From contig UQMK01000009.1 of NCBI GenBank assembly GCA_900542085.1, positions 1 through 64,000 on the forward strand: a stretch of DNA of 64,000 nucleotides, in the 5' to 3' direction. Every line of letters starts with the position of its first letter. Position 1 is the first letter of the stretch. The DNA is from an uncultured Collinsella sp. Its GTDB lineage: Bacteria; Actinomycetota; Coriobacteriia; Coriobacteriales; Coriobacteriaceae. Positions 45,844 through 54,751 of the stretch are shown here, piece after piece. Both the position numbers and the translations under genes were made by a program. The notes under the pieces were generated by a model. That model made no database searches, was not told where the DNA came from, and worked only from the letters and a program-made list of their open reading frames with translations.

Positions 45844-47717
45844 GCGCGATCACCCACCAATACGTTCTTGGCATGAAGCGTGGGGCAGATTCCGCAGCCG
45901 GTGCACGAGGTACGGGTACAGTCGGGCGTCGTGACGCCCTCCAACGAGCGGCGGTATTCGCGCTCGAGGAAGCCGCGCGAGCAGCCGGGGCTCACGTGCT
46001 CCCAGGGCAGGCGCCAGTCCAGTTCGTAGGGCAGGTGCACGAGCTCGTTGAGATCGATGCCGTTTTTGGCCGCAGCCGACTTCCAGTTGTCGAGCGAAAA
46101 ATGCTCCACCCAGGCGTCAAAACGCGAACCGGCACGCCAGGCATCGATGATGACAGGCGTCATGTCACGGCCGGCGCGAGACAGCGCGGCCTCGACGAGC
46201 GAGGTTTCGGCATCGTGGTAGTGCACGCGGACCGCACGGTTGCGAACGCTCGTGATGAGGAGCTTCTGACGGCGCTTGACGTCGTCGTAATCGAGCTGCG
46301 GGCACCATTGGAAGGGCGTGGCGGCCTTGGGAATAAACACCGACACCGAGATGGACACCGAGACGGAGCCGCGGCGCGCCTTGGGAACCACGGAGCGGCC
46401 GAGCTCGAGCACGTGGTCGGCCAGGTTGGCGATGGCCACGATATCCTCGTCGCGCTCACCGGGAAGGCCCATCATAAAGTAGAGCTTCATGCGGTTCCAG
46501 CCGGCCTCAAAGGCCGCCTTGGCCGCACGGTCCAAGTCCTCCTCGGTCACGTTCTTGTTGATGATGTCGCGCATGCGCTGGCTGCCGGCCTCGGGGGCAA
46601 ACGTCAGGCCGCCCTTCTTTTCGCCGGCGACCGACTCGGCCATATCCACGCCAAACGAATCCAGGCGCTGTGAGGGAATGGATACGCGAATACCCGTATC
46701 CTCCAGGCGGCGGTTGAGCCTGCCGAGCACATCGCGGATGCAGGAGTGGTCGGTGGTCGAGAGCGAGGTGAGCGACACCTCGTCGTAGCCGGTCTTCTGC
46801 AGGCCCTGGATCACCGAGGACACAATCTGGTCGGCCGAGCGCTCGCGCACCGGACGATAGGTCATACCGGCCTGGCAAAAACGGCAGCCGCGGGCACAAC
46901 CGCGCAGAATCTCAATCGACAGGCGGTCGTGAACGAGCTGCGCGTAGGGCACGCACGACTGCGACAGCGGATTGGTAGCTCCAAAGTCCTCAACGACGCG
47001 CTTGTAGACCACCGGCGGGACGTCTTTGCCCTCACGCGGCACGGTATACCCGTGCGGAGAGCAAGGCTCGTCATGGCGCACCTCATACAGAGACGGCACA
47101 TAGGTACCGGCGACCGTCGCGAGCTGCTCGACAATCTGAGCGCGCGAAACGCCCTCGTCGCGCAAGCGGCGATGCAGCTGGCAAACCTCGAGCAGTGACT
47201 CCTCGCCCTCGCCAATGAGGATGGCATCGAAGAAGGCCGCATACGGCTCGGGGTTATAGACCGAGGGGCCACCGGCAACGATGATGGGATCGTCCTCGGT
47301 ACGGTCGGCGGCGAGCAGCGGAATGCCGGCGAGGTCGAGCGCCTCGAGGAAGTTGGTGACGGCCATCTCGTGCGGCACATGCATGCCGACGATATCGAAC
47401 GAGGCCACAGGCGCCGCGCCCTCGAGCGACAGCAGCGGAATCCCCGCCTCGCGCATGGCATCGCCCATATCGGGCCACGGCACATAGCCGCGCTCGCAGG
47501 AAATGCCCTCGGCCTGGTTAAGGATGTTGTAGAGAATGGCAATACCCTGGTTGGGCAGACCGACCTCATACACGTCCGGATAGATCATGCAGCAGCGGTA
47601 GTCGGCATCGGCCTTTGAGAGCGTACCCCACTCGTGGTCGATATAGCGACTCGGCTTTTCGACCTTGGCGAGCAACGGCTCGATCAGATGAAAACAGTCT
47701 TGGTATGGAACGCGCAA
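45840..47717 (-). CDS. TIGR03960 family B12-binding-like radical SAM protein
   Basis: 625 residues. An N-terminal cobalamin-binding-like domain (CMIYPDVYEVGLPNQG) is followed by the radical SAM core with CARGCRFCQAG and a C-terminal cysteine cluster (CTRTSCTGCGIC) that could hold a second Fe-S centre. Reaction unknown. The start is TTG at 47717 after AGGGG. It follows the DUF697-like gene by nine bases. Confidence 0.92.
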   Translation of the reverse strand: MRVPYQDCFHLIEPLLAKVEKPSRYIDHEWGTLSKADADYRCCMIYPDVYEVGLPNQGIAILYNILNQAEGISCERGYVPWPDMGDAMREAGIPLLSLEGAAPVASFDIVGMHVPHEMAVTNFLEALDLAGIPLLAADRTEDDPIIVAGGPSVYNPEPYAAFFDAILIGEGEESLLEVCQLHRRLRDEGVSRAQIVEQLATVAGTYVPSLYEVRHDEPCSPHGYTVPREGKDVPPVVYKRVVEDFGATNPLSQSCVPYAQLVHDRLSIEILRGCARGCRFCQAGMTYRPVRERSADQIVSSVIQGLQKTGYDEVSLTSLSTTDHSCIRDVLGRLNRRLEDTGIRVSIPSQRLDSFGVDMAESVAGEKKGGLTFAPEAGSQRMRDIINKNVTEEDLDRAAKAAFEAGWNRMKLYFMMGLPGERDEDIVAIANLADHVLELGRSVVPKARRGSVSVSISVSVFIPKAATPFQWCPQLDYDDVKRRQKLLITSVRNRAVRVHYHDAETSLVEAALSRAGRDMTPVIIDAWRAGSRFDAWVEHFSLDNWKSAAAKNGIDLNELVHLPYELDWRLPWEHVSPGCSRGFLEREYRRSLEGVTTPDCTRTSCTGCGICPTLHAKNVLVGDRA

Positions 47718-47726
47718 AAGAAACCC

Positions 47727-48656
47727 CTAAGCAGCGAGATCGGATGCATCCTCGAAAGGACTCATAGGACGGGTGGCACCGGCGACCGTGGTCACCAGGT
47801 CGCGAACGCGCGAGAACGTGGCGCTGACAACCTCATTGGCACGGCTGTAGTCCACATCGCGCTCGTAGAGCGACACGAGCGCGCGACCCATGCCATAGGT
47901 ACCCGCGGCGGCGGTAAGCGCCTTTACGACAAAGCCAATGTGCGGCGTCTGCTTCACCAATGCGCGGGTGACGGCACGAATCACCAGACCGCCGGCAAGC
48001 ACGCCCGCGACCTCGTAGCCGCGCTCGGGCTTAATGCCGCGCCCAAAGATAGCCGCCAGCTCAAAGAGCATGCCCACCTGCGCCAGAGCCATCACGGGAT
48101 AGTCGGCACCCGGCAAAAACACCAGGGCGCCCGTCGCCATGTTGGTGAGCGCGCACGAGGTAATGATGCGATTTGCCGCCGCGATGCGCATAAAGGCAAA
48201 GTTGGCGGCAAAAGCCGTCTCCTTGTCCGTACGATCGAGAATCCAGCGGGCAAGTGTCTCGAGCAGATAGGTCTTATCGGTCGCTGCCACCACGCCGAGC
48301 ATGGGCGTAGATTCCTCAACGAACGGCACCTCGACGGCGGACTCGGCAAGCACGCACACGGGGGCGCCGGCAATCACGAGTTCCTGCACGGCGCTCTCCA
48401 GACGGTCGGATCCGCACGAAAGCACCAGCACCACATCGGTATCGGTCTTGGGGACGATACGGTCCTCACCCAGGCGCTCAACGCGCACAATGCCCGACGT
48501 CGTCTGCGGCACGAAGGCATCGCGCACCGTCTCGACCAAAAAACACGAGGCAGACGAATCGAGGTAGACGGACACGCGAACCGGCGTGTCGGAATCCTTC
48601 TTGGTGGTCGCGCCCATCTTAAAGACGCGGGTCAGCTTGTCCACGGGAATCTTCAT
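47727..48656 (-). CDS. DUF697-like membrane protein with degenerate N-terminal GTPase-like domain
   Basis: 309 residues. The C-terminal half resembles DUF697 (AAANRIITSCALTNMATGAL ... GAGYEVAG-like region), with alanine-rich hydrophobic helices at about 165-190 and 215-265. The N-terminal half (30-125) alternates beta strands and helices like a Rossmann or GTPase fold (DTDVVLVLSCG) but has no GxxxxGKS P-loop. Function unknown. It lies between rodA and the radical SAM pair, 18 bases after rodA, so a role at the envelope is possible. Confidence 0.6.
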   Translation of the reverse strand: MKIPVDKLTRVFKMGATTKKDSDTPVRVSVYLDSSASCFLVETVRDAFVPQTTSGIVRVERLGEDRIVPKTDTDVVLVLSCGSDRLESAVQELVIAGAPVCVLAESAVEVPFVEESTPMLGVVAATDKTYLLETLARWILDRTDKETAFAANFAFMRIAAANRIITSCALTNMATGALVFLPGADYPVMALAQVGMLFELAAIFGRGIKPERGYEVAGVLAGGLVIRAVTRALVKQTPHIGFVVKALTAAAGTYGMGRALVSLYERDVDYSRANEVVSATFSRVRDLVTTVAGATRPMSPFEDASDLAA

Positions 48657-48674
48657 AGCAAACCCCTCCAGCGG

Positions 48675-49901
48675 TTACGCGGCGCCCGAACGATGCCGCC
48701 ATATGGATTGTACGATACCCACCGTCAGCAACTGGATCATCATCGAGGACGAACCGAAGCTAATGAACGGCAGCGGAATACCGGTAATCGGCATCATGCC
48801 GATGCACATGCCGATGTTCTCGAAGGTCTGGAATGCCCACATGCCGACGATGCCCACGCATGACAAGCGTAGGAACAGAGACTCACACTTAAAGGCGACG
48901 CGAATCGTCGAGAACATGAGCAGCACGTACAGGCACAGCAGCAAAAAGGAGCCGCAGAAGCCAAAGGTCTCGGACAAAAAGGCAAAGACGAAGTCGGTGT
49001 GGAACTCGGGCAGAAAGCCACCGGCAGACTGCGTCGCATGGCCCAGACCTTTACCGAAAAAGCCACCCGATCCAACCGCGATGAGCGATTGCTGCAAGTT
49101 GTAGGCATCGTCCGAATCGGCATTATCGGGGTCGATAAAGACGGTCAGTCGGTTCATCTGGTACTGCTTGATCAAAACGTCATGGCCCAAAAGAGAATCG
49201 AGCACCGAATCGAGCGCCAGGATGAGCGCCACCAAACCCACGAGCAGAGCCAAGGTCGACAGCACCCATTCGCGGCGCGCACCGCTCATGCAGATCACAA
49301 CGGCACCCGACACCAACACGACCAGGCCCGAACCCAGGTCGCCCATGGCGACGACGGCCAAAAACGGAACGGAGAGCATGCCGCAGAGCTTAATGTAGTC
49401 GCGGGCGGTATCGATGCGGCCGTTGTACTGCGAACCAAGCGTGGCGATAAAGAAGATCGTGATGAGCTTGGCGAGCTCGACCGGCTGGAAGGTAAGACCG
49501 ATACCGGGAATCTTGATCCAGCCCGTCATGCCCAGACCGCCCGTATAGGACAGCCCCGGAATCTTGGGCGAGAAAATCACAATGAGGTCGATGACGAGCA
49601 GCGCCGTCGAGAAGTTAGAGATGCCGCGCAGATCGGTACGCCAGACGAGCACCGCAAGCACCGCACCGATGCCGATGCCCAACAGGTGGCGCGAAAATGA
49701 GGCGTCGGCCTTAAACTGCGATGCCGACCAAATGATGATGGCACCATAGGCAACGAGTGCCAAGGTTGCCAGCAGCACGCCGATGTGCACCTTCTGGCGA
49801 AACGTGCCGCGCGAGGCCGAAAGCTGCTTGTTGACACGGTCCAGGCTGCTGCGGGAACCGGTTTTAGTTGAGCGGAACAGGTCCGCCGGCGAAAAATCCA
49901 T
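48675..49901 (-). CDS. rodA: RodA/FtsW-family peptidoglycan glycosyltransferase
   Basis: 408 residues. SEDS polymerase for side-wall synthesis with PBP2. About ten membrane segments after a ~38-residue cytosolic tail; QPVELAKL, MGDLGSGLVVLV and the C-terminal PLPFISFGSSSM are hallmarks. ATG at 49901 with GGAGG upstream, nine bases after pbp2. The position makes RodA more likely than FtsW. Confidence 0.95.
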   Translation of the reverse strand: MDFSPADLFRSTKTGSRSSLDRVNKQLSASRGTFRQKVHIGVLLATLALVAYGAIIIWSASQFKADASFSRHLLGIGIGAVLAVLVWRTDLRGISNFSTALLVIDLIVIFSPKIPGLSYTGGLGMTGWIKIPGIGLTFQPVELAKLITIFFIATLGSQYNGRIDTARDYIKLCGMLSVPFLAVVAMGDLGSGLVVLVSGAVVICMSGARREWVLSTLALLVGLVALILALDSVLDSLLGHDVLIKQYQMNRLTVFIDPDNADSDDAYNLQQSLIAVGSGGFFGKGLGHATQSAGGFLPEFHTDFVFAFLSETFGFCGSFLLLCLYVLLMFSTIRVAFKCESLFLRLSCVGIVGMWAFQTFENIGMCIGMMPITGIPLPFISFGSSSMMIQLLTVGIVQSIWRHRSGAA

Positions 49902-49910
49902 CGCAACCTC

Positions 49911-51980
49911 CTATCGAACCGAAGAATCGCCCGTGGCAGAAGATGTGTCGGGCTCGTCATAAATGGCACCGAGGACATCGCGCACGACGTGCAGCGCGGT
50001 ATCGGAGCCACCACCGCCCTGTTCCAAGACAGTGACAATCACGTACTTGGGCTCATCGGCCGGCGCGTAGGCGCAAAACCACGCGTAATCGTCCTCGCCG
50101 CTCTTCTCGCCCGTGCCGGACTTGCCGTAGACCGTGGGGGTCAAGGAGTTAAAGTGTGCGGCGGTCGAAGTCGACGCCGAGTAAATCACATCGTGCATGC
50201 CGTTGCGGACCAGCGCAAGATCAGCATCGTTGTTAATTTGAGCCTCAAGGCGCTTCTTTTTGCCCTTGCCGTTGTACTTGTAGGCATCGCCGTCGCCATC
50301 ACGCGAGACAGCAGACAAGAACACATGCGGCACATACTGTTTGCCGCCGTTGGCAAGGCCCATGTAGGCACACGCCATCTGCAGCGGCGTCACCAAAATG
50401 TCGCCCTGGCCGATAGCGATGTTAGTCATATCGCCGGCATTCCACTTGCGGTCCTCGGCCGAGGCGTCGGTAAAGTACGACTCTTTCCACTTGGCGTCGG
50501 GAATGCGACCCGTGCCCTCGCTTGGCAGATCGATGCCGCAGGTCTTGCCCAGACCCCAACGACGAAAGACCTCTTGCAGGCCCTCGGGATGCTGGTCGTT
50601 GTAGAAAAACGCCTTGCCCATATCGTAAAACACGGGGTCGCACGAGTTGGCGATACCGGACTGCAGCGTCATAGTGCCGTGACCGGAATGCAGCCAGCAG
50701 TACTTACCCCATGACTTGCCCAGGCCCGTCCAATAGCCCGTGCAGTTCGTGGTCTGGCCTGAGGTATAGGTTCCAAACTCAAGACCGGCCAGAGCCGAGA
50801 GCGGCTTGATGGTCGAAGCCGACATATACTGGCCGCTAATGGCGCGGTTGAGCAGCGGATGCGAACCCTTGTCGTCGTTGAGCTCGGTCCACACGTCGTT
50901 GGAAACGCCGCCGATGAACACCGACGGATCAAACTTGGGCTCGCTCGCCATACCCAGAATCTCACCATTGTTGGGATCGAGGCACACCACGGCGCCGTTG
51001 CCGGCATCGCTATGGCCCGTGGTCTTGGCAAGCTCAATGGCATTCGCCAGAGCCGTCTCGCAGGCCTGTTGAATCTTAAGATCCAGCGTAAGCTTAATGT
51101 CAGAACCGGCCTTGGCGGGAACGGCGCCGGCTTGACCGGTCACGTTACCCGAGGCGTCAACTTTCACGGTCTGCTCACCACGAATGCCCTGCAGCAGATT
51201 TTCGTAGTAAATCTCTACGCCCGCCTGGCCCACAATATCGCCCGATTGATACGAGATCTGGCCAGCCGCGCTATCGCTGCCGTCCGACGACTTCTTGTTC
51301 TGCGCCTCGAGCTGCTCGGAGGTAATGGTGCCGGTATAGCCCAAGATATGGCAGGCGGTCTCGCCATACGGGTATTGGCGCTCGGTGCGCTCGGCGATCT
51401 TCACGCCCGGAAACTCACCGGCGTGCTCCTGAATGTAGGCGACAGTAGAGCGGCGCACGTCAGTCGCGATCGTATGCAGGCTCTGCGCGCCTTCGGAATT
51501 GTCCTGGATGTTGCGCAGCACCGCGATATACGGCATGCCGAGCACGTTGGCAAGATGACGCACCAGTACCTTGTCGTCGGCAAGGTCGCGATAGGCGACG
51601 ACGGCGAGCGAGGGGCGGTTTTGCACCAGCGCGACGCCGTTGCGGTCCAAGATGCGGCCACGCACGGCAGGCGTGGTAACGGTACGGGTCTGATTGCTCT
51701 TGGCCTGCTTGTCGTAGTAGTCCGACGAGACCATCTGCATGCCCCACAGCTTAACGGCAAGCGCGGCAAACATCGCACCCACGCCCGCGGTGAGGATGGA
51801 AAAGCGGCCCTTGAAGGCCGTAGCGGCCGTATTGCCCTCGCCCTCGGTGGCGCGCGGGGCCGTTCCGTGCTGCGTGTCGTAGGTAAAGCGGGAGTCGCCG
51901 CGTCGCATGATGACCAGCGCGACCACAATGGCCACGACCAGGACGATGCCAGCGACAACAACCGTCAACTGGGAAGACAT
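49911..51980 (-). CDS. Penicillin-binding protein 2 (elongation transpeptidase)
   Basis: 689 residues. Cross-links new wall with RodA. The transpeptidase motifs are SxxK at 389-392 (ASTIKP), a Ser-x-Asn-like SNSCD variant (ANSCD), and KSGT (YGKSGTGE). Two hydrophobic segments occur at the N-terminus (about 5-25 and 59-80) where most PBP2 have one. The dimerisation domain (RGRILDRNG) follows. ATG at 51980 with GGGAGG upstream. Confidence 0.95.
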   Translation of the reverse strand: MSSQLTVVVAGIVLVVAIVVALVIMRRGDSRFTYDTQHGTAPRATEGEGNTAATAFKGRFSILTAGVGAMFAALAVKLWGMQMVSSDYYDKQAKSNQTRTVTTPAVRGRILDRNGVALVQNRPSLAVVAYRDLADDKVLVRHLANVLGMPYIAVLRNIQDNSEGAQSLHTIATDVRRSTVAYIQEHAGEFPGVKIAERTERQYPYGETACHILGYTGTITSEQLEAQNKKSSDGSDSAAGQISYQSGDIVGQAGVEIYYENLLQGIRGEQTVKVDASGNVTGQAGAVPAKAGSDIKLTLDLKIQQACETALANAIELAKTTGHSDAGNGAVVCLDPNNGEILGMASEPKFDPSVFIGGVSNDVWTELNDDKGSHPLLNRAISGQYMSASTIKPLSALAGLEFGTYTSGQTTNCTGYWTGLGKSWGKYCWLHSGHGTMTLQSGIANSCDPVFYDMGKAFFYNDQHPEGLQEVFRRWGLGKTCGIDLPSEGTGRIPDAKWKESYFTDASAEDRKWNAGDMTNIAIGQGDILVTPLQMACAYMGLANGGKQYVPHVFLSAVSRDGDGDAYKYNGKGKKKRLEAQINNDADLALVRNGMHDVIYSASTSTAAHFNSLTPTVYGKSGTGEKSGEDDYAWFCAYAPADEPKYVIVTVLEQGGGGSDTALHVVRDVLGAIYDEPDTSSATGDSSVR

Positions 51981-51993
51981 CTACAGACCTCCC

Positions 51994-52560
51994 CTATTTG
52001 AGCTTACGGGTCTTGGGCTTAAAGCGCATACCCGTCTGACGCCCACCGCGCGCGGAGAACCCATAGCCAGACTGCGGCGCGACGCCGGACATCAAAAACG
52101 GAACGGCGACCAGACCGGTCAGAATCGAGGACGGCAGGGCGTGTCCAAAGATCGCCACGACAAAACTCGATTCCAGTCCCATAAACAGCAAGATAATGCT
52201 GTAGATCACGTTAATGGCAAGCGCAAAGGCGCCCACCGTGATGCCGCGAGCGCTCGGGGTGCCGCCCGTCTGACCGGCGGCACTGTGTGTCAGGGCAAAG
52301 CTGCCCACTGTCAGCAACAGCGACATCACGCCCACCGGCACGGCTGCCGACAGGTCGTAGAACAGGCCACTGCAAAAACCGCAGATGACGGCCCGCGTGG
52401 GATCGCCCGAAAACACACTCAGGCACACCAGGATAATCATAAAGTTGACGCGACCGCCCGCGATGGAGATCTGCGGCGCCAAGCCCGCCTGCAGCAGGAC
52501 GCAGACAATGGCGGCAATCGCAAAAGTGCGGGAGCCAGTCCCCTGTTCGTGTAGATCCAT
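51994..52560 (-). CDS. mreD: Rod shape-determining protein MreD
   Basis: 188 residues. Small membrane protein with about five hydrophobic segments; family-like FCSGLFYDLSAAVPVGVMSLL. The second ATG at 52560, seven bases after GGAGG, is preferred to 52566. The call rests on topology, size and position between mreC and pbp2. The last ~25 residues are basic. Confidence 0.88.
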   Translation of the reverse strand: MDLHEQGTGSRTFAIAAIVCVLLQAGLAPQISIAGGRVNFMIILVCLSVFSGDPTRAVICGFCSGLFYDLSAAVPVGVMSLLLTVGSFALTHSAAGQTGGTPSARGITVGAFALAINVIYSIILLFMGLESSFVVAIFGHALPSSILTGLVAVPFLMSGVAPQSGYGFSARGGRQTGMRFKPKTRKLK

Positions 52561-52572
52561 GGACATGCCTCC

Positions 52573-53571
52573 CTATTCGCTCGAGCCCGAGTCAGTCGTG
52601 TCGGACGCATCGGAGTTTTCATCCGAGCTTTCATCTTTGGACTTGGTGGCCGCATCGCGCGAGGTGCCCTGCGGCGTACTGTTGGCGCTGCCCACATCCT
52701 CGTCCGAAGCCGACTGCTCATCGGTCAGCGACGTAATGACCAGCACTTCCTCGTTGTTTTCGGCCGTTGTCTGAGCGCGCACGACGATGGTGTAGTACAC
52801 ATCGTTGGCAGACTTCTCCACCGACGAGACCGTACCGAGCGGCAGGCCCTTGGGGAATACGCCGCCGATGCCCGAGGTCACGATGATATCGCCCACCTTC
52901 ACGTCGGAGTCGACACTCACGTGCTCCAGGCGCAGAGTACCGTCGGGCTGCCCCTGCAGCATGCCCTGAGCACGCGTATCCTGCACCATGGCGGACACAC
53001 CCGAGTTCTCATCACTAATCAGGCGGACGGTGGAGGTCTTGGCCGAAACCTCGATAATCTGACCGATGACACCGGCAGAACTCGTCACGGGCATGTTGAT
53101 GGTAAGACCGTCGGCAGAGCCTTTGTCGATGGTAACGGTCGAGGTCCAGGCATCGCCCGACGCGCCGACAATGCGAGCCGCGGTGGACTTGAGGTTGTAG
53201 GTCGACTGAAGACCGACCAGGCTCTCGAGTCGCTCGGCGGTCTTTTGAGCCTCGGAGAGCTCGGCAACCTTTGACGTCAGGACCTCGTTTTGCTTCTTAA
53301 GCTCGTCGAGGGTGTCTTGCGAAGCCGTAAGGTTTGAGAACACGTTTCCGATTGCGTTAAAGGGCGCGGCCACAGCCGAGCCCACAAAACGCACCGGCGA
53401 GGTAATCGTCGTCACGCCAGAACGCACGGCATGAATCGGTCCCGCCTCACCCTCGCGAATGTAAAACGTAAGCAGCAGCACCGAAATTACGCTGAAAACA
53501 ATCAACGGGCGCATACCCGTTGATTGTCGCTTGGTATTCAGATTTGAAGAGAAACCCGAAGATCGTGCCAA
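52573..53571 (-). CDS. mreC: Rod shape-determining protein MreC
   Basis: 332 residues. Periplasmic-side scaffold of the elongasome. One membrane segment (about 20-40), a coiled coil (about 83-120), then two beta domains (IVGASGDAWTSTVTIDKGSADGL, read in parts; VKVGDIIVTSGIGGVFPKGLPLG). The last ~50 residues are a disordered Ser/Asp/Glu tail. The start is TTG at 53571. Confidence 0.94.
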   Translation of the reverse strand: MARSSGFSSNLNTKRQSTGMRPLIVFSVISVLLLTFYIREGEAGPIHAVRSGVTTITSPVRFVGSAVAAPFNAIGNVFSNLTASQDTLDELKKQNEVLTSKVAELSEAQKTAERLESLVGLQSTYNLKSTAARIVGASGDAWTSTVTIDKGSADGLTINMPVTSSAGVIGQIIEVSAKTSTVRLISDENSGVSAMVQDTRAQGMLQGQPDGTLRLEHVSVDSDVKVGDIIVTSGIGGVFPKGLPLGTVSSVEKSANDVYYTIVVRAQTTAENNEEVLVITSLTDEQSASDEDVGSANSTPQGTSRDAATKSKDESSDENSDASDTTDSGSSE

Positions 53572-53592
53572 ATGGAATCCACCTTTTGGAAA

Positions 53593-54636
53593 TTAAGCAT
53601 TGGTCTGGACGAAGCCACCGTCAAACGCGTTGGCCTCGAGCACGCGGGCGCAGCCGTTGACGACGTTGTCGAGCGCCGTAGGGCTGACGTTGACCGAAAC
53701 GCCGGTCTCGTCGCGCAGACGCACGTCGAGGCCGCGCAGCAGCGCACCGCCGCCGGTCAACAGGATGCCGTAGTACATAAGATCCGAGGCAAGATCGGGC
53801 GGCGTGGCGTCGAGGGCGTCCTTGACGGCCTTGGCCATCTCGTCGAGCGGCTTGTTGAGCGCGCGACGAATCTCCTCGCTCTCGATGCGCACGGTCTTGG
53901 GCAGGCCCGTGATCACGTCGCGGCCGTTGACCTCGACGTCGAGCTCGTCCTTGAGCGGCACGGCAGAACCGACCTTGATCTTGATGTCCTCGGCCGTGCG
54001 CTCGCCGATAGCCAGGTTATAGGCATCGCGAACGTGGGTAAGGATGGCCTGATCAAACTCGTCACCGGCAATGCGGATGGACTGCGACACGACGATACCG
54101 CCCATGGCGATAACGGCGACCTCGGTGGTACCGCCACCGATATCGATGACCATGGAGCCAGTGGGCTCCTCGACAGGCAAGTCGGCGCCGATGGCAGCGG
54201 CCATGGGCTCCTCGATCAGGTATGCCTGGCGGGCACCGGCCTGGATCGTAGCCTCAAAAACGGCGCGCTTCTCGACCGACGTGACACCGGAGGGGACGCA
54301 GACGACAACGCGCGGACGCGGGGTCCACGGATAGCGCTTCTCGGACGCCTTGTCGATAAAATAGCGAAGCATGGCCTCGGTAACGTCGAAGTCGGCGATA
54401 ACGCCGTCCTTAAGGGGACGCACAGCCACAATGTTACCGGGCGTACGGCCGAGCATGCGCTTTGCCTCGATACCGACAGCCAGGATGCGTTCATCGTTCT
54501 TGTCGATGGCGACAACGGAGGGCTCGCGAATGACGATGCCCTTGCCGCGCACGGAGACAAGCGTGTTGGCGGTGCCGAGGTCGATGGCAAGATCGCCCGC
54601 ATAGCTACCGAAAAACATATCCATCAAAGAAAACAA
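53593..54636 (-). CDS. mreB: Rod shape-determining protein MreB (actin homologue)
   Basis: 347 residues. Forms membrane-bound filaments that guide wall synthesis. DLAIDLGTANTLV and VIDIGGGTTEVAVI are the phosphate loops; GGALLRGLD near the end is the adenosine loop. The start is TTG at 54636, five bases after CAGGAG; an ATG four codons downstream is the alternative. It begins the mreBCD-pbp2-rodA run. Confidence 0.97.
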   Translation of the reverse strand: MFSLMDMFFGSYAGDLAIDLGTANTLVSVRGKGIVIREPSVVAIDKNDERILAVGIEAKRMLGRTPGNIVAVRPLKDGVIADFDVTEAMLRYFIDKASEKRYPWTPRPRVVVCVPSGVTSVEKRAVFEATIQAGARQAYLIEEPMAAAIGADLPVEEPTGSMVIDIGGGTTEVAVIAMGGIVVSQSIRIAGDEFDQAILTHVRDAYNLAIGERTAEDIKIKVGSAVPLKDELDVEVNGRDVITGLPKTVRIESEEIRRALNKPLDEMAKAVKDALDATPPDLASDLMYYGILLTGGGALLRGLDVRLRDETGVSVNVSPTALDNVVNGCARVLEANAFDGGFVQTNA

Positions 54637-54696
54637 CGCAACTCCTGATGTGTTGGATGATTGCTGGAAAACTACTAGCCCATCATACTAGCGCAA

Positions 54697-54729
54697 GCCC
54701 GGCACTTCACTTGCGGTGAAGCACCGGGC
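54697..54729 (-). terminator. Hairpin between the TPR gene and mreB
   Basis: GCCCGGTGCTTCAC/GTGAAGTGCCGGGC, 14 pairs with two mismatches; the following TTGCGC is weakly U-rich. Confidence 0.5.
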
Positions 54730-54751
54730 AGCGCCAAATCTCATAAGGTCA

